Shown piece after piece: positions 39,598 through 49,897 of a stretch of 64,000 bases of DNA. The notes beneath the pieces were generated by a model, which was given only the letters and a program-made list of their open reading frames with translations, searched no databases and was not told where the DNA came from. Numbering within the stretch: the first letter of the stretch is position 1; each line of letters begins with the position of its first letter. The DNA is from Sphingosinicella terrae (GTDB taxonomy: Bacteria > Pseudomonadota > Alphaproteobacteria > Sphingomonadales > Sphingomonadaceae): assembly GCF_003347635.1 (NCBI RefSeq), contig NZ_QDFY01000010.1, positions 1 through 64,000 of the forward strand. The letters run 5' to 3'. The translations under genes were made by a program, and so were the position numbers.

Positions 39598-40602
39598 GTG
39601 CATCACAATTTCAATTTCCGCGACGTTCTGACCGTATCGGCGCGGATCGGCTGGACGATCGAGGACGTGTTGCCCGAGGGCGCCGTCCTCGATTTCGGCC
39701 GGCCCTTCCTGCCGGAGACGCTGGCCCGGACCGGCGGGATCGGCTTTCTCGACCCGGCCGAGAAGAGGCTGCTCAACCAGATCAGGGGACATGAATATCT
39801 CGCCATGTTCGGCCTGGTCGAGGAGTTCATCCTCCCCTTCGTGCTCGATCATGCCCGGCCGCAGCTGGGAGGGATTTCGAGCCGGCCCGGAGCGGCTGGC
39901 GCCTCGGAAATACCGGCTGATATATCGAGCGGCCCGCGGTCCCCCGGCATCGCCGATCGCGACCAGGACGATCACAAGGTCCGTGCTCTGCTCCAGTTCG
40001 CCAGCGAGGAAGCCAAGCACATCCACCTTTTCAAGCGCTTCCAGGCGCTGTTCACCGACAGCTTCGCCACGCGGTGCGAGATGATCGGGCCGCCGCAGGC
40101 GATCGCTGCCGAAGTGCTTCGCCACGATCCGCTCGCCGTCGCCCTGGTCATCCTCCAGGTCGAGTGGATGACCCAGGCCCATTATCTGGGCAGCGTGCGC
40201 GACGACGGCGACATGGATCCCCTGTTCAAGAGCCTATTGCGGCACCATTGGATGGAGGAGGCGCAGCACGCCAAGCTCGATACCCTGATGGTCGAGGCTC
40301 TGGCGCAGGATCGCGACGGCGCCGGCATCGCCCGTGCGATCGACGAATATTTCGAGATTGCCGCCTTTCTCGACGCCGGCCTCGCCGCCCAGGCCCGGAT
40401 GAACCTCGATGCCTTCGAGCGCGCCTCGGGACGTCGGCTCACCGCGGCCGAGCGGGAAGCGCTCGAGCCCGGCCAGCATCAGGCCCTGCGCTGGACCTAT
40501 CTCGGCTCGGGCATGACCCACCCCCGCTTCACCGCGACCCTCGCCCACCTCTCGAACGACGCGCGCGACCGGATCGCCGCCGCCGCACCCGCCTTCAGCT
40601 GA
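39598..40602 (+). CDS. Ferritin-like diiron protein, copy 2
   Basis: 334 residues, exactly as long as copy 1, with the same two ExxH motifs and carboxylates. Protein differences from copy 1 are confined to the start codon region (HHNFNF against GHEFSF) and residue 27 (Glu for Asp). I start at GTG 39598, because it aligns with the copy 1 start and follows AGGGGGAG at 7-base spacing; an in-frame ATG at 39577 has no such site. The gene is divergent from the SARP/hydrolase gene, with 161 bases between starts that should hold both promoters. An OsmC-family gene follows 18 bases on. Confidence 0.8.
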   Translation: MHHNFNFRDVLTVSARIGWTIEDVLPEGAVLDFGRPFLPETLARTGGIGFLDPAEKRLLNQIRGHEYLAMFGLVEEFILPFVLDHARPQLGGISSRPGAAGASEIPADISSGPRSPGIADRDQDDHKVRALLQFASEEAKHIHLFKRFQALFTDSFATRCEMIGPPQAIAAEVLRHDPLAVALVILQVEWMTQAHYLGSVRDDGDMDPLFKSLLRHHWMEEAQHAKLDTLMVEALAQDRDGAGIARAIDEYFEIAAFLDAGLAAQARMNLDAFERASGRRLTAAEREALEPGQHQALRWTYLGSGMTHPRFTATLAHLSNDARDRIAAAAPAFS

Positions 40603-40620
40603 AACCTCCGGGAGCCCGAT

Positions 40621-41178
40621 ATGCTCGACGTCACCAGAAGACCGCCCATCAACGGCATCGATCTCGCCGCGCTCGACGACCAGGTCGAAACGATCGGCAA
40701 CGATCCGACGCAGGCGGTGGTCCGGTTCCGGGTCAGCACCCGCTGGACCGGGCAGACGCGATCGGAGTCGACCGTCGAAGGCTATGCGATAGGCGGCCGC
40801 GACGTGGCCCGTCGCTTCAAGATCGTCGCCGACGAACCCTATGAGTTGCTCGGCACCGATTCGGGCCCCAACCCGCAGGAGCTGCTGATGGCGGCGCTCA
40901 ACGCCTGCATGACGGTCGGCTATGTCGCCCAGGCCGCGTTACGCGGGATCACGCTCGAGGATTGTCGCATCGAGACCGACGGCGAGCTCGACCTGCGCGG
41001 CTTCCTCGGCCTCGAGGAGGATGTCCCGCCGGGCTATCGCCGCATCGACTATGTCGTCCATCTCGAAGGCGACGGCACGCGCGAGCAATATGAGGAGATC
41101 CACCGCGCCGTGCTGGCAACGTCGCCCAACCATTTCAACCTGTCACGGCCGATCGAGCTTGCCGGCCGATTGGCCTGA
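40621..41178 (+). CDS. OsmC family protein, copy 2
   Basis: 185 residues, the same length as copy 1. Cys96 (ALNACMTVG) and Cys115 (TLEDCRIE) are kept, and the C-terminal SPNHFN again lacks the usual second Cys. Divergence from copy 1 is concentrated in the first 70 residues and the last 15; the middle (residues 71-170) is nearly constant. Thiol-dependent peroxide or electrophile chemistry is inferred from the family. The ATG at 40621 follows the diiron stop by 18 bases with GGGAG in between, so the two are co-transcribed. Confidence 0.87.
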   Translation: MLDVTRRPPINGIDLAALDDQVETIGNDPTQAVVRFRVSTRWTGQTRSESTVEGYAIGGRDVARRFKIVADEPYELLGTDSGPNPQELLMAALNACMTVGYVAQAALRGITLEDCRIETDGELDLRGFLGLEEDVPPGYRRIDYVVHLEGDGTREQYEEIHRAVLATSPNHFNLSRPIELAGRLA

Positions 41179-41227
41179 TTCGCCCCTTCTCCCTCGCCCC
41201 CTTTCCCCCGTGCGAGCGGAGTCTCCT

Positions 41228-41260
41228 GCGGCTTCGGCGCTGACGCGCCGGAGCCGCTTT
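41228..41260. terminator. Bidirectional hairpin between the second OsmC gene and the CrtY-like gene
   Basis: GCGGCTTCGGCGC (41228-41240) and GCGCCGGAGCCGC (41245-41257) pair over 13 bases with one T-G pair around TGAC, then TTT. It lies between two convergent genes, a usual place for a shared terminator. Confidence 0.5.
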
Positions 41261-41276
41261 CGTCCGTGCCGAAGCC

Positions 41277-42401
41277 TCAACGTCGGATGACCTGCTGCAC
41301 CTTACGCCGGTCGAGCAATCCCAGCCGCTCGGTCTGCAGGCGCAGGATCGTCGCCGCGTCGAGCCGCCACAGGCGTTGCGCCAGCTCGCGTCGATCGCCT
41401 GATGGCGATCGGGCGATACTTGCGTTGATCTGCCGCGCGAGTTCCCGCTTCTTCCACATCGCGCGAGCCTCCGATTCGAAATTATCGTGCAGGGCCTCGC
41501 CTGAAAAGTCGCGCTGGCGGGCGAGCAGGAGCGCATTGCGGACCGCATCCGGCAATGTCCTTCCGGTGGCGGGCTGGACGAAGCCGCCGCGTAGGCCGAG
41601 CTTGGCGACCCGGGCTCCCCCGATGCGCCAGAAGGCGCCGAAATCGCCGCCGGTCGGAAGCGGACGGGCCGTCGCGACCTCCGAATCCGCTTCGGCGGGC
41701 TTCCATCGGCGCAGGCTCAGATAATTGGCAAGCCGCGCCTGGGCGCGCTGGTCGGGCTGCGCCTGTTCCGAAATCAGCACCTGCGCCAGGCGCAGCCGGT
41801 CGTCGCCGATCGGAAAGGCCTGGACGAAGTTGAAGCCGGGGCCCTGGTCCACCGTTCCGTCGATCAGCAATGGGCGGTCGAGCCCGTGCGGCGACGTCAG
41901 TCGGACCGAGCGCTCGATCCGCGTTTCCCAAAGCAGGTCAAGCATCGACAGGTTGGCGGCGCCGCGCGCGTCGATCGCGCCCTCGGCCCGGATCGTCTCC
42001 CCGCCCTCGAGTTCGAGCGCATCGCCGCGCACGGCGACGATCCGGGTGCCGAGCCGATACTGGTCCGGCTGCAGGGCCTCGACCATCGCCCGGTGCAGGC
42101 TCCTCGCCTCGATTCCGAGAAGAGGGCTTTTCAGGTTCCGGCTGAGCTCGGGAAAGGCGATGTAGAATCCGGGCCAGCTTTGGGATGCGATCGGCTGGAC
42201 CAACCCCAGCTCCGCCGGCTCGAGCTCCGCCTCGAACAGCAGATGGAAGCCGTCACCGCCGAATTGCGGCCGCTCCTCGACGATCATCAGCGGAATCTCG
42301 GGCCGAAGCCGGACCATCGCGAGAGCCGCCAGGCAGCCAGCGACGCCGCCGCCGGCTATCAGCACCCCCTCACGTCTCCCCCGCGCCATGAATCGGGACA
42401 T
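41277..42401 (-). CDS. crtY: Lycopene beta-cyclase family (CrtY-like) flavoprotein
   Basis: 374 residues. An N-terminal FAD-binding motif VLIAGGGVAGCLAALAMVRLRP and the C-terminal GGFVQPATGRTLPDAVRNALL are those of CrtY, which cyclises lycopene to beta-carotene. Two usual CrtY landmarks differ. The HxWSF-like segment after the second beta strand reads DGFHLLFEAEL, and the (V/L)EDTxY segment that carries an essential Glu in known cyclases is replaced by LRLAQVLISEQ. It may therefore be inactive as a cyclase or act on another substrate. No other carotenoid gene is near. It is convergent with the OsmC gene. Confidence 0.68.
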   Translation of the reverse strand: MSRFMARGRREGVLIAGGGVAGCLAALAMVRLRPEIPLMIVEERPQFGGDGFHLLFEAELEPAELGLVQPIASQSWPGFYIAFPELSRNLKSPLLGIEARSLHRAMVEALQPDQYRLGTRIVAVRGDALELEGGETIRAEGAIDARGAANLSMLDLLWETRIERSVRLTSPHGLDRPLLIDGTVDQGPGFNFVQAFPIGDDRLRLAQVLISEQAQPDQRAQARLANYLSLRRWKPAEADSEVATARPLPTGGDFGAFWRIGGARVAKLGLRGGFVQPATGRTLPDAVRNALLLARQRDFSGEALHDNFESEARAMWKKRELARQINASIARSPSGDRRELAQRLWRLDAATILRLQTERLGLLDRRKVQQVIRR

Positions 42402-42591
42402 AGCTCAATGCCGCCGCCGCCGCCACGGCGTGACGCGTGTACAGGCCCGATCCGGGACTCGAGCCGTGTCAGGACCGGTCATTGATACGTCGCGAATATC
42501 CTTCGGGCCGACGAAGGGCCGGCGCCAGGAAGGCACGGTACGGGGTGTCCCGCGTTCACCGCTGACCAACCCTCCGGGAGGAAGTAAGCTT

Positions 42592-42837
42592 ATGTTCCGC
42601 AAGTCAGTAGCCGCGTTAGCCGCCGTCGCCTTCGTTGCAAGCCCGGTCCTGGCGCAGGCGTCTTCTGCGCCGGTCGCCGCCGTGCAACGCGCCGGTCCCG
42701 CGACCGGGGATTCGAGCCAGCTGGCTGGTGGTCCCATCCTTCCGCCCATCCTCGCGGCCACGATCATCATCCTCGGCATTTTGATGGCGACCGGCGTCGT
42801 CTTCGATAACGACGATTCCGATCCGGTCAGCCCCTGA
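42592..42837 (+). CDS. Small exported or membrane protein, unrecognised
   Basis: 81 residues. A signal peptide (FRKSVAALAAVAFVASPVLAQA) is followed by a polar stretch, a hydrophobic helix (PPILAATIIILGILMATGVVF) and an acidic tail DNDDSDPVSP. GGGAGGAAG sits ten bases before the ATG, which supports translation. The layout suggests a small periplasmic protein with one membrane anchor; the function is unknown. It is divergent from the CrtY-like gene. Confidence 0.65.
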   Translation: MFRKSVAALAAVAFVASPVLAQASSAPVAAVQRAGPATGDSSQLAGGPILPPILAATIIILGILMATGVVFDNDDSDPVSP

Positions 42838-42856
42838 TCGGCTGGTTCGAAGTTCA

Positions 42857-42890
42857 GCCGGCGGGTCCTTCGAGATCGGACTCCGCCGGC
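42857..42890. terminator. Strong hairpin after the small membrane-protein gene
   Basis: GCCGGCGG (42857-42864) and CCGCCGGC (42883-42890) pair perfectly, extended by TCC/GGA inside. There is no T run. It lies 20 bases after the stop, so a terminator role is plausible. Confidence 0.35.
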
Positions 42891-43089
42891 GGCGTCTCTC
42901 TCATGGCCGCCACTCGTACCGGCATAGGTCATCATCCTGGGCCGTCGCTCTTCCGGCGCTGGTTGGGAGAGGCGCTCCCGGGACAGCCGCGGGCTACCGA
43001 GATTCGGATCGGTCTTCGACGCAGGATGCAGCCGATGTAACGGCGATTCGGGCTATTCCCCGCCACATCGTGGAACTATTGCACAAAGG

Positions 43090-44187
43090 GTGAACGAGGC
43101 CCCGCTCCGCAAGATCATCCATGTCGACATGGATGCCTTTTTCGCCAGCGTCGAGCAGCGCGACAATCCCGATCTGCGCGGCAGGCCGGTGGCGGTCGGC
43201 GGGCCTACCGCGCGCGGGGTCGTCGCTGCGGCCAGCTACGAAGCGCGGCGCTTCGGGGTCCGGTCGGCCATGCCGTCCGTGACGGCGAGGCGGCGTTGCC
43301 CGGATCTCATATTCGTGAAAGCGCGCTTCGATGCCTATCGGGAAGTCTCGCGGCAGATCCGGGCGATCTTCGCCGAATACGCCCCGCTGGTGGAGCCGCT
43401 GTCCCTGGACGAGGCCTATCTCGACGTTACCCACGACCTCCAGGGCATCGGCATCGCCACCAGGATAGCCGAGGAGATCCGCGCCCGAATCCGGGCCGAC
43501 ACCGGTCTCACCGCCAGCGCCGGCGTTTCCTACAACAAGTTCCTCGCCAAGCTGGCCAGCGACCAGAACAAGCCGGACGGTCTGTGCGTCATCACGCCGG
43601 CACGCGGCGCCGCCTTCGTCGCCTCGCTCCCGGTCAAGCGCTTCCACGGCGTCGGCCCGAAGACCGCGGCAAAGATGGCGGGGCTCGGCATCGAGACGGG
43701 CGCGGACCTTCGCGATCGCAGCCTCGACTATCTTCTGCAGCATTTCGGCAGCGCCGGCCGCCACTATCACGACCTCGCCCGCGGCATCTGCCACCGCGAG
43801 GTGAAGCCGGACCGGCCGTACAAGTCGATCGGCGCCGAGGACACCTTCTTTGACGATCTGACCGGGGAAGCCGCATTGGTGGCGGAGCTCGACCGGATCA
43901 GCGCCACCGTGTGGCGCCGGATCGAGGAGAAGGGAATCGTCGGCCGAACCGTCACCCTGAAGGTCAAATATCAGGACTTCCGTATCGTTACCCGCGCCCG
44001 CAGCCTCGATCGCCCGGTGGCCGGCCGCGCGGAGTTCCTCGACATCGGCTGCGCGCTGTTGCGCACGCTCCTGCCCTCGCCAAAGGGCATCCGCCTGCTC
44101 GGCCTCACGCTCTCCAACCTTGGTGAAGCGGCGGCACAGGCCGGCGGCCCGATCGAGCTGGAGCTTCCATTGCCGCCGGCGGTCTGA
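43090..44187 (+). CDS. dinB: DNA polymerase IV (Y family)
   Basis: 365 residues. The Y-family active site is complete: IHVDMDAFFASVEQRD with the first metal-binding Asp, SLDEAYLDVT with the second Asp-Glu pair, and GVSYNKFLAKLASDQNKPDGL of the fingers. The helix-hairpin-helix (VKRFHGVGPKTAAKMAGLGI) and little-finger domains follow. It copies damaged DNA, usually as part of the SOS response. The C-terminus stops at about residue 365 without an obvious beta-clamp tail of the QLxLF type. GTG start at 43090. I see no alphaproteobacterial LexA box (GAAC-N7-GAAC) upstream. Confidence 0.94.
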   Translation: MNEAPLRKIIHVDMDAFFASVEQRDNPDLRGRPVAVGGPTARGVVAAASYEARRFGVRSAMPSVTARRRCPDLIFVKARFDAYREVSRQIRAIFAEYAPLVEPLSLDEAYLDVTHDLQGIGIATRIAEEIRARIRADTGLTASAGVSYNKFLAKLASDQNKPDGLCVITPARGAAFVASLPVKRFHGVGPKTAAKMAGLGIETGADLRDRSLDYLLQHFGSAGRHYHDLARGICHREVKPDRPYKSIGAEDTFFDDLTGEAALVAELDRISATVWRRIEEKGIVGRTVTLKVKYQDFRIVTRARSLDRPVAGRAEFLDIGCALLRTLLPSPKGIRLLGLTLSNLGEAAAQAGGPIELELPLPPAV

Positions 44188-44488
44188 ATGCCATCCTTTG
44201 CTATTCCCGGAAGCGTGTTAGCCTTCTGGTCGCGTATCATCGTCGAGTTCGTCAGCTTCTTCGGCAGTCAGGAAATCGCGGGCTACTTCGTCTCACGACT
44301 CTGGACTACGCCATGACGGCGCTGCTTAGCGGCATGCCCGTCGGTGACCTGTTGGCCGGCGTGGACATTGCCCTTCCATGCGGTCGCCTTCGCCGGAACC
44401 TGAATCGCCTATCTGCGGTCAACGCCTCGCCAACTTATCTCGGGCCGATGACCTGGACGAGGCAGCGAAGGTACTCAGCTGATCCGAA
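44188..44488. other. 301-base stretch without a convincing gene
   Basis: Short frames exist here but none has a ribosome site, family motifs or the codon bias of its neighbours. A run reading RLANLSRADDLDEAAKVLS before a stop near 44480 looks like the end of a decayed coding sequence. Base composition is a little lower in GC than the flanks. Confidence 0.4.
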
Positions 44489-44794
44489 CTACAGCGTCTC
44501 CACCTCGTGCGAGCGCATGACGATCTGCTCCTGTTCGAAGCGTTGTTCCAGCTCGGCGCGATAGTCTCCCCACCAGTGCCGGTCTAGCACATCGGTCATC
44601 ACCTCGACGAGCACGATCTCGTCGCGGCTTCGCCCTTCGTCCGCCTGCCAGATTCCTTCGGCGGGCGCGCGCGTGAAGGCGGTGACTCCGCCGTACCGCT
44701 CGACCATCTCCTCGCGCACTTGCGCGAACAGCTCGCGCCCGAAGGTGCGCCCTTCATTATCGCGCAGCGGAAGCAATATCTCGACAAGATGCAC
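44489..44794 (-). CDS. Conserved hypothetical protein, 101 residues
   Basis: Begins HLVEILLPLRDNEGRTFGRELFAQVREEMVERYGGVTAFTRAPAEGIW, a pattern I associate with a small, widely distributed bacterial family without a known function. The compact alpha/beta layout (two strands, long amphipathic helix, strand, charged tail) suggests a dimeric ferredoxin-like barrel fold. GTG start at 44794. No signal peptide. The gene is divergent from the TPP riboswitch and thiC. Confidence 0.7.
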   Translation of the reverse strand: MHLVEILLPLRDNEGRTFGRELFAQVREEMVERYGGVTAFTRAPAEGIWQADEGRSRDEIVLVEVMTDVLDRHWWGDYRAELEQRFEQEQIVMRSHEVETL

Positions 44795-44847
44795 GAATGG
44801 ACAACGCGCCGGGCTTCCTTCCGGCTCCGCCCCAGCCTATGGAGGGC

Positions 44848-46890
<2,043 letters not shown>

Positions 46891-46910
46891 CTCGAAGGAA
46901 GTCGCTCGAC

Positions 46911-47519
46911 ATGCGCATAGCTGCTCTGCCCATCGCACTGCTCGTCGCCGGGTGCGGCACGCCCGCGGCGCCCGACAACGGCGGCCAGTCGGCCAACTCG
47001 ACCGTTTCGGAGCCGTCCAATGCGCAGGCGGCCGCAACGGCACCGGCGCCGGCGCCTGCGCCCGCGCCCGCCGTCCCGGTTCTCACCGCCGGGGGCTATG
47101 ACACGATCCGCATCGGCGCGCGTCCAGCCGAGGCGGAGGGCTACGAGCTCGCCGACGACGGCAGCTACGAGGAGAGCTGCCGCATCTACACCAGCCCGCG
47201 TCTCCCCAGCTCCTATGCGATCGTCGAGGACGGCCGGACCATGCGCCTCACCGGATTCCAGGAGCGCGAATCCGGTCCGTCCCCGCTTCGCACCGATCGC
47301 GGCATCGGCGTCGGCTCGACCGAGGCCGAGGTGCGCGCCGCCTACACGCCGCTGCAGGAGCAACCCCATCACTATGTGGAAGCGCCCGCCAAGGACCTCT
47401 TCTTCGGTGGCACCGAGCGGGAGCCCGGCCTTCGCTTCGAGATCGGCGCCGACGGCAGGGTGACCAACGTCCATGCCGGCCTGATGCCGGTGCTCGGCTA
47501 TGTGGAGGCCTGCTCCTGA
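46911..47519 (+). CDS. Lipoprotein of unknown function with an Ala-Pro repeat
   Basis: 202 residues. Lipobox LLVAGCG (Cys15) is followed by a linker holding five APAP-type repeats and then a globular domain (about 62-202). That domain has the pattern GYDTIRIG...CRIYTSP...MRLTGFQER...GIGVGSTEAEVRAAYTP...GLRFEIGADGRVTNVHAG, which is common in small periplasmic lectin-like or lipoprotein domains of sphingomonads. No catalytic motif seen. It is 20 bases after thiC in the same direction, but a link to thiamine is not evident. Confidence 0.72.
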   Translation: MRIAALPIALLVAGCGTPAAPDNGGQSANSTVSEPSNAQAAATAPAPAPAPAPAVPVLTAGGYDTIRIGARPAEAEGYELADDGSYEESCRIYTSPRLPSSYAIVEDGRTMRLTGFQERESGPSPLRTDRGIGVGSTEAEVRAAYTPLQEQPHHYVEAPAKDLFFGGTEREPGLRFEIGADGRVTNVHAGLMPVLGYVEACS

Positions 47520-47538
47520 CGTTTCGGGAAAGGCCGTT

Positions 47539-47979
47539 TCAGGCGCGAGCCGCGTCCATCATTCGGCCGAGCACGGAAGCGGAGAGGAAGAGCATCTCTC
47601 TCTGCTCGGGGCCGATCATCTCACCGAGCAGCCTGTCGAATCGGCATCGGTCCTGCCGGGCGGCGAGTCGCATCATCTCGGTCAGGGTCGCCTCGTCATG
47701 GCTGAGATGTCGGCAGCAGAGCGGGCTCACGGTGAACCGGTCGGGCCAGGCCGCGCCGATCTCCTCCAGCATGAGCTGCAGGTGTGCCGCGGCCTGCAGG
47801 GAACCGAGATGAGCCGCCACCGCATGATGGGGGCACCTCTTCTCGCGGATCAGCACGGCCCAGACCCGGAGCGCGAGGACGACGTCGCGCGCCGGTTTCG
47901 GCAGGGCGACCAGCTCGCCGCAGGGAGTGAAGAGGTCAATCACCGGATGAACATTATTGCGACCGCGTCGCAATAGCAA
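47539..47979 (-). CDS. Cys/His-rich hypothetical protein
   Basis: Up to 146 residues, all helical by pattern, with a cysteine/histidine-rich centre (KRCPHHAVAAHLGS, SPLCCRHLSHDE) that could bind a metal. I do not recognise a named family. The start is uncertain, as the frame opens at 47979 but an internal GTG giving IDLFTPCGELVALP is as plausible. It ends convergently close to the lipoprotein gene. Confidence 0.55.
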   Translation of the reverse strand: MLLRRGRNNVHPVIDLFTPCGELVALPKPARDVVLALRVWAVLIREKRCPHHAVAAHLGSLQAAAHLQLMLEEIGAAWPDRFTVSPLCCRHLSHDEATLTEMMRLAARQDRCRFDRLLGEMIGPEQREMLFLSASVLGRMMDAARA

Positions 47980-48017
47980 TCCCTTGTGATTGCCTCTGGT
48001 GACAGTGTCGTTCGACC

Positions 48018-48620
48018 TCAGTCAGCCGAGCCTTCGCCGAAGACCCCCGCCGCCATGTCGACGAGCCGTTCCGCGAGGAGGCCGAGGAGCGCACCCGCAA
48101 TGACGTCGGTGGGGAAATGCGCCTGCCGCGGCACTTGAAGCGCGCCGACCAGCCCAGCCGCGCCATAGAGGGCCCAGCGATGGCGGGGATATTCGCGTGC
48201 TGCCGCAAGCGCCACGGCAACTGCGCCGGCTGTGTGTCCGGACGGGAAGGAGCGGAGCCCCGGATCGTCCGAGCCGCCTTTTTCCATCCGGTATTCGTCC
48301 TCCTCGATCAAGGCGTCGGGGCGGGACCGGTCGACATGGTCCTTGCCTTGCGTCTTCATCGCGGTGGCGAGCCAATGGGCCGCGATCATCCGGACACCGG
48401 CGCGGAGCATCCGCCGATCCCGCCGAAGCGCTCCCATCGCCGCCACGCCGCCCGACAAAGCGAGCAGCGGAGGCTGGTCTCCGACATTGCCGATCAGACC
48501 GGCGGCGCGAGCCGCGGGGTGCTCGAGCCACGGCACCGCCGCGCGGATCGCTTCGATCTCGGCCCGTTCGATGAACGTGCGCTTGGAATGCTTCTTCTTG
48601 TTTCGCTTCTTCTTGCCCAT
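48018..48620 (-). CDS. PAP2-family phosphatase
   Basis: 200 residues from the chosen start. The three PAP2 motifs are present: KTQGKDHVDRSRP (motif 1), SFPSGHT (motif 2) and RQAHFPTDVIAG (motif 3, with the catalytic His). Hydrophobic helices surround them, so it is an integral membrane phosphatase, probably of lipid phosphates such as undecaprenyl pyrophosphate or phosphatidic acid. The N-terminus is strikingly basic (GKKKRNKKKHSKR). I start at 48620; an in-frame ATG at 48713 overlaps the upstream cyclophilin gene by eight bases. Neither has a clear ribosome site. Confidence 0.82.
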   Translation of the reverse strand: MGKKKRNKKKHSKRTFIERAEIEAIRAAVPWLEHPAARAAGLIGNVGDQPPLLALSGGVAAMGALRRDRRMLRAGVRMIAAHWLATAMKTQGKDHVDRSRPDALIEEDEYRMEKGGSDDPGLRSFPSGHTAGAVAVALAAAREYPRHRWALYGAAGLVGALQVPRQAHFPTDVIAGALLGLLAERLVDMAAGVFGEGSAD

Positions 48621-48705
48621 GAGCTGGAAAATCGGGACGGCCGTCCGGGTTCCTCCGGCACCTGGAGCCCTGTTCGGCCAGGGCCGCGCTCCCAACGGCT
48701 CGCTC

Positions 48706-49383
48706 TCAATCATCCATTCGTCGCGCTCGCACGATCGTCACCGGCTCGACCAGCATCTGCCCCCGCATCGCGCCCCGTCCGGCGTCGGCCGCCGTCTCCG
48801 CCGCGAGGATCCGCCGGACGACGTCCATCCCCTCGGTCACGCGACCGAAGGCGGCGAAGCCTTCCTTGTCGCCCTCGCGGTCTGGGTCGGCGTCCATCGA
48901 GGGCATCTCGCTCGCGGTGATGAAGAACTCGCCCATCGCCGTCCCGGGCGCCGTCCGCGCCATCGAGATCGTGCCCGCCTCGTGCCGAAGCCCGGTGCGG
49001 CTGGTCGGCTCATGGGCGATCGGCGGAAGCATCAGCCGGTAGTTGCGCCGGATCCCTCCCTGGATGAAGCCGCGCTCGGGCGCGCCGCGGGTGCGAGAGG
49101 CACGATAGAAGCTCGTCCCGTCGAACCGGCCCTGATCGACATAGGCAAGGAAGTTGCCGGTCGTGACCGGCGCTCGCCTCCCGTCCAGTTCGACGACGAT
49201 CGGCCCCACTTCGGTCTCGAGCCGCACCCTGGCCACATCGGGCACCGGATCGGGCGCGTCGGCACCCTTCGCCGCCGCGTCGGTCGGGGCCTGGTTCGCC
49301 TCGGGTCCTGCCGGAGCGACGTTTCCGCCGCAGCCGACCAGCAGGACGGCCATAGCGATGGGCAGCGCGTGCGATCGAATCAT
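48706..49383 (-). CDS. Periplasmic lipoprotein peptidyl-prolyl isomerase (cyclophilin type)
   Basis: 225 residues. A lipoprotein signal (LPIAMAVLLVGCGG, Cys18) and an Ala/Pro-rich linker lead into a cyclophilin domain (VRLETEVGPIVVELDG...TGNFLAYVD...GTISMARTAPGTAMGEFFI). The active site deviates: the usual FHRVI reads FYRASR and QFFI reads EFFI, so isomerase activity may be lowered. It acts, if at all, on the folding of periplasmic proteins. It overlaps or lies just before the PAP2 gene on the same strand. Confidence 0.87.
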   Translation of the reverse strand: MIRSHALPIAMAVLLVGCGGNVAPAGPEANQAPTDAAAKGADAPDPVPDVARVRLETEVGPIVVELDGRRAPVTTGNFLAYVDQGRFDGTSFYRASRTRGAPERGFIQGGIRRNYRLMLPPIAHEPTSRTGLRHEAGTISMARTAPGTAMGEFFITASEMPSMDADPDREGDKEGFAAFGRVTEGMDVVRRILAAETAADAGRGAMRGQMLVEPVTIVRARRMDD

Positions 49384-49528
49384 CGTGAACGTCTAGGCGC
49401 GGATCGCCGGCGGCGAAACGGCAACGGCCTCACAAACCTTTAAGCCTGAGCCAAATCGGACGGCCTCGTCGGGGCTGGACTCCCGCCGCGCTTCTGGCGA
49501 AATCCAGCAGTCGAACCGGGAGATCGAG

Positions 49529-49894
49529 ATGACCCGCTCCGCCGAAGCTCCGATCTGCCTCTTTTCCTACGGGACCCTGCAGCAGCCCGAGGTCCAGCGG
49601 GCCACGTTTGGTCGTCTGCTCGATGGCCGCCCCGATGCGCTCGCCGGCTATCGCCTCGCGCCATTGGTCATCAGCGACCCTGGCGTGATCGCCGCCAGCG
49701 GTCTCGAGGTCCACACCATCGCCTGTCCGACCGGCGATCCCGTCCACCGCATCGATGGCATCGTCTTCTCGATCAGCCCTGCCGAACTCGCTGCCGCCGA
49801 CCGGTATGAGACCGACGCCTATGACAGGGTCGAGGTCATTCTCGCCTCGGGCGCCAGCGCCTTCGTCTATATTGGCCCCGAGATCACGGAATAA
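49529..49894 (+). CDS. Gamma-glutamylcyclotransferase family protein
   Basis: 121 residues. The GGCT/AIG2 fold signature is clear: LFSYGTLQQPEVQ at the start (the YGTL/YGSN loop holding the substrate) and the later EVHTIACPTGDPVHRIDGIVFSISPAELAAADRYE, which contains the catalytic Glu region. Members cyclise gamma-glutamyl groups or act on related dipeptides; exact substrate unknown. The ATG at 49529 follows a GGGAGATCGAG sequence. An SRPBCC gene starts four bases after its stop. Confidence 0.9.
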   Translation: MTRSAEAPICLFSYGTLQQPEVQRATFGRLLDGRPDALAGYRLAPLVISDPGVIAASGLEVHTIACPTGDPVHRIDGIVFSISPAELAAADRYETDAYDRVEVILASGASAFVYIGPEITE

Positions 49895-49897
49895 GCC

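Noticed and set aside
43040-43090. LexA box upstream of dinB
   Set aside because: Two GAAC words are present but separated by 15 bases instead of 7.
44313-44564. 83-codon open frame on the plus strand after dinB
   Set aside because: No ribosome site or family pattern; overlaps the real 101-residue gene on the other strand.
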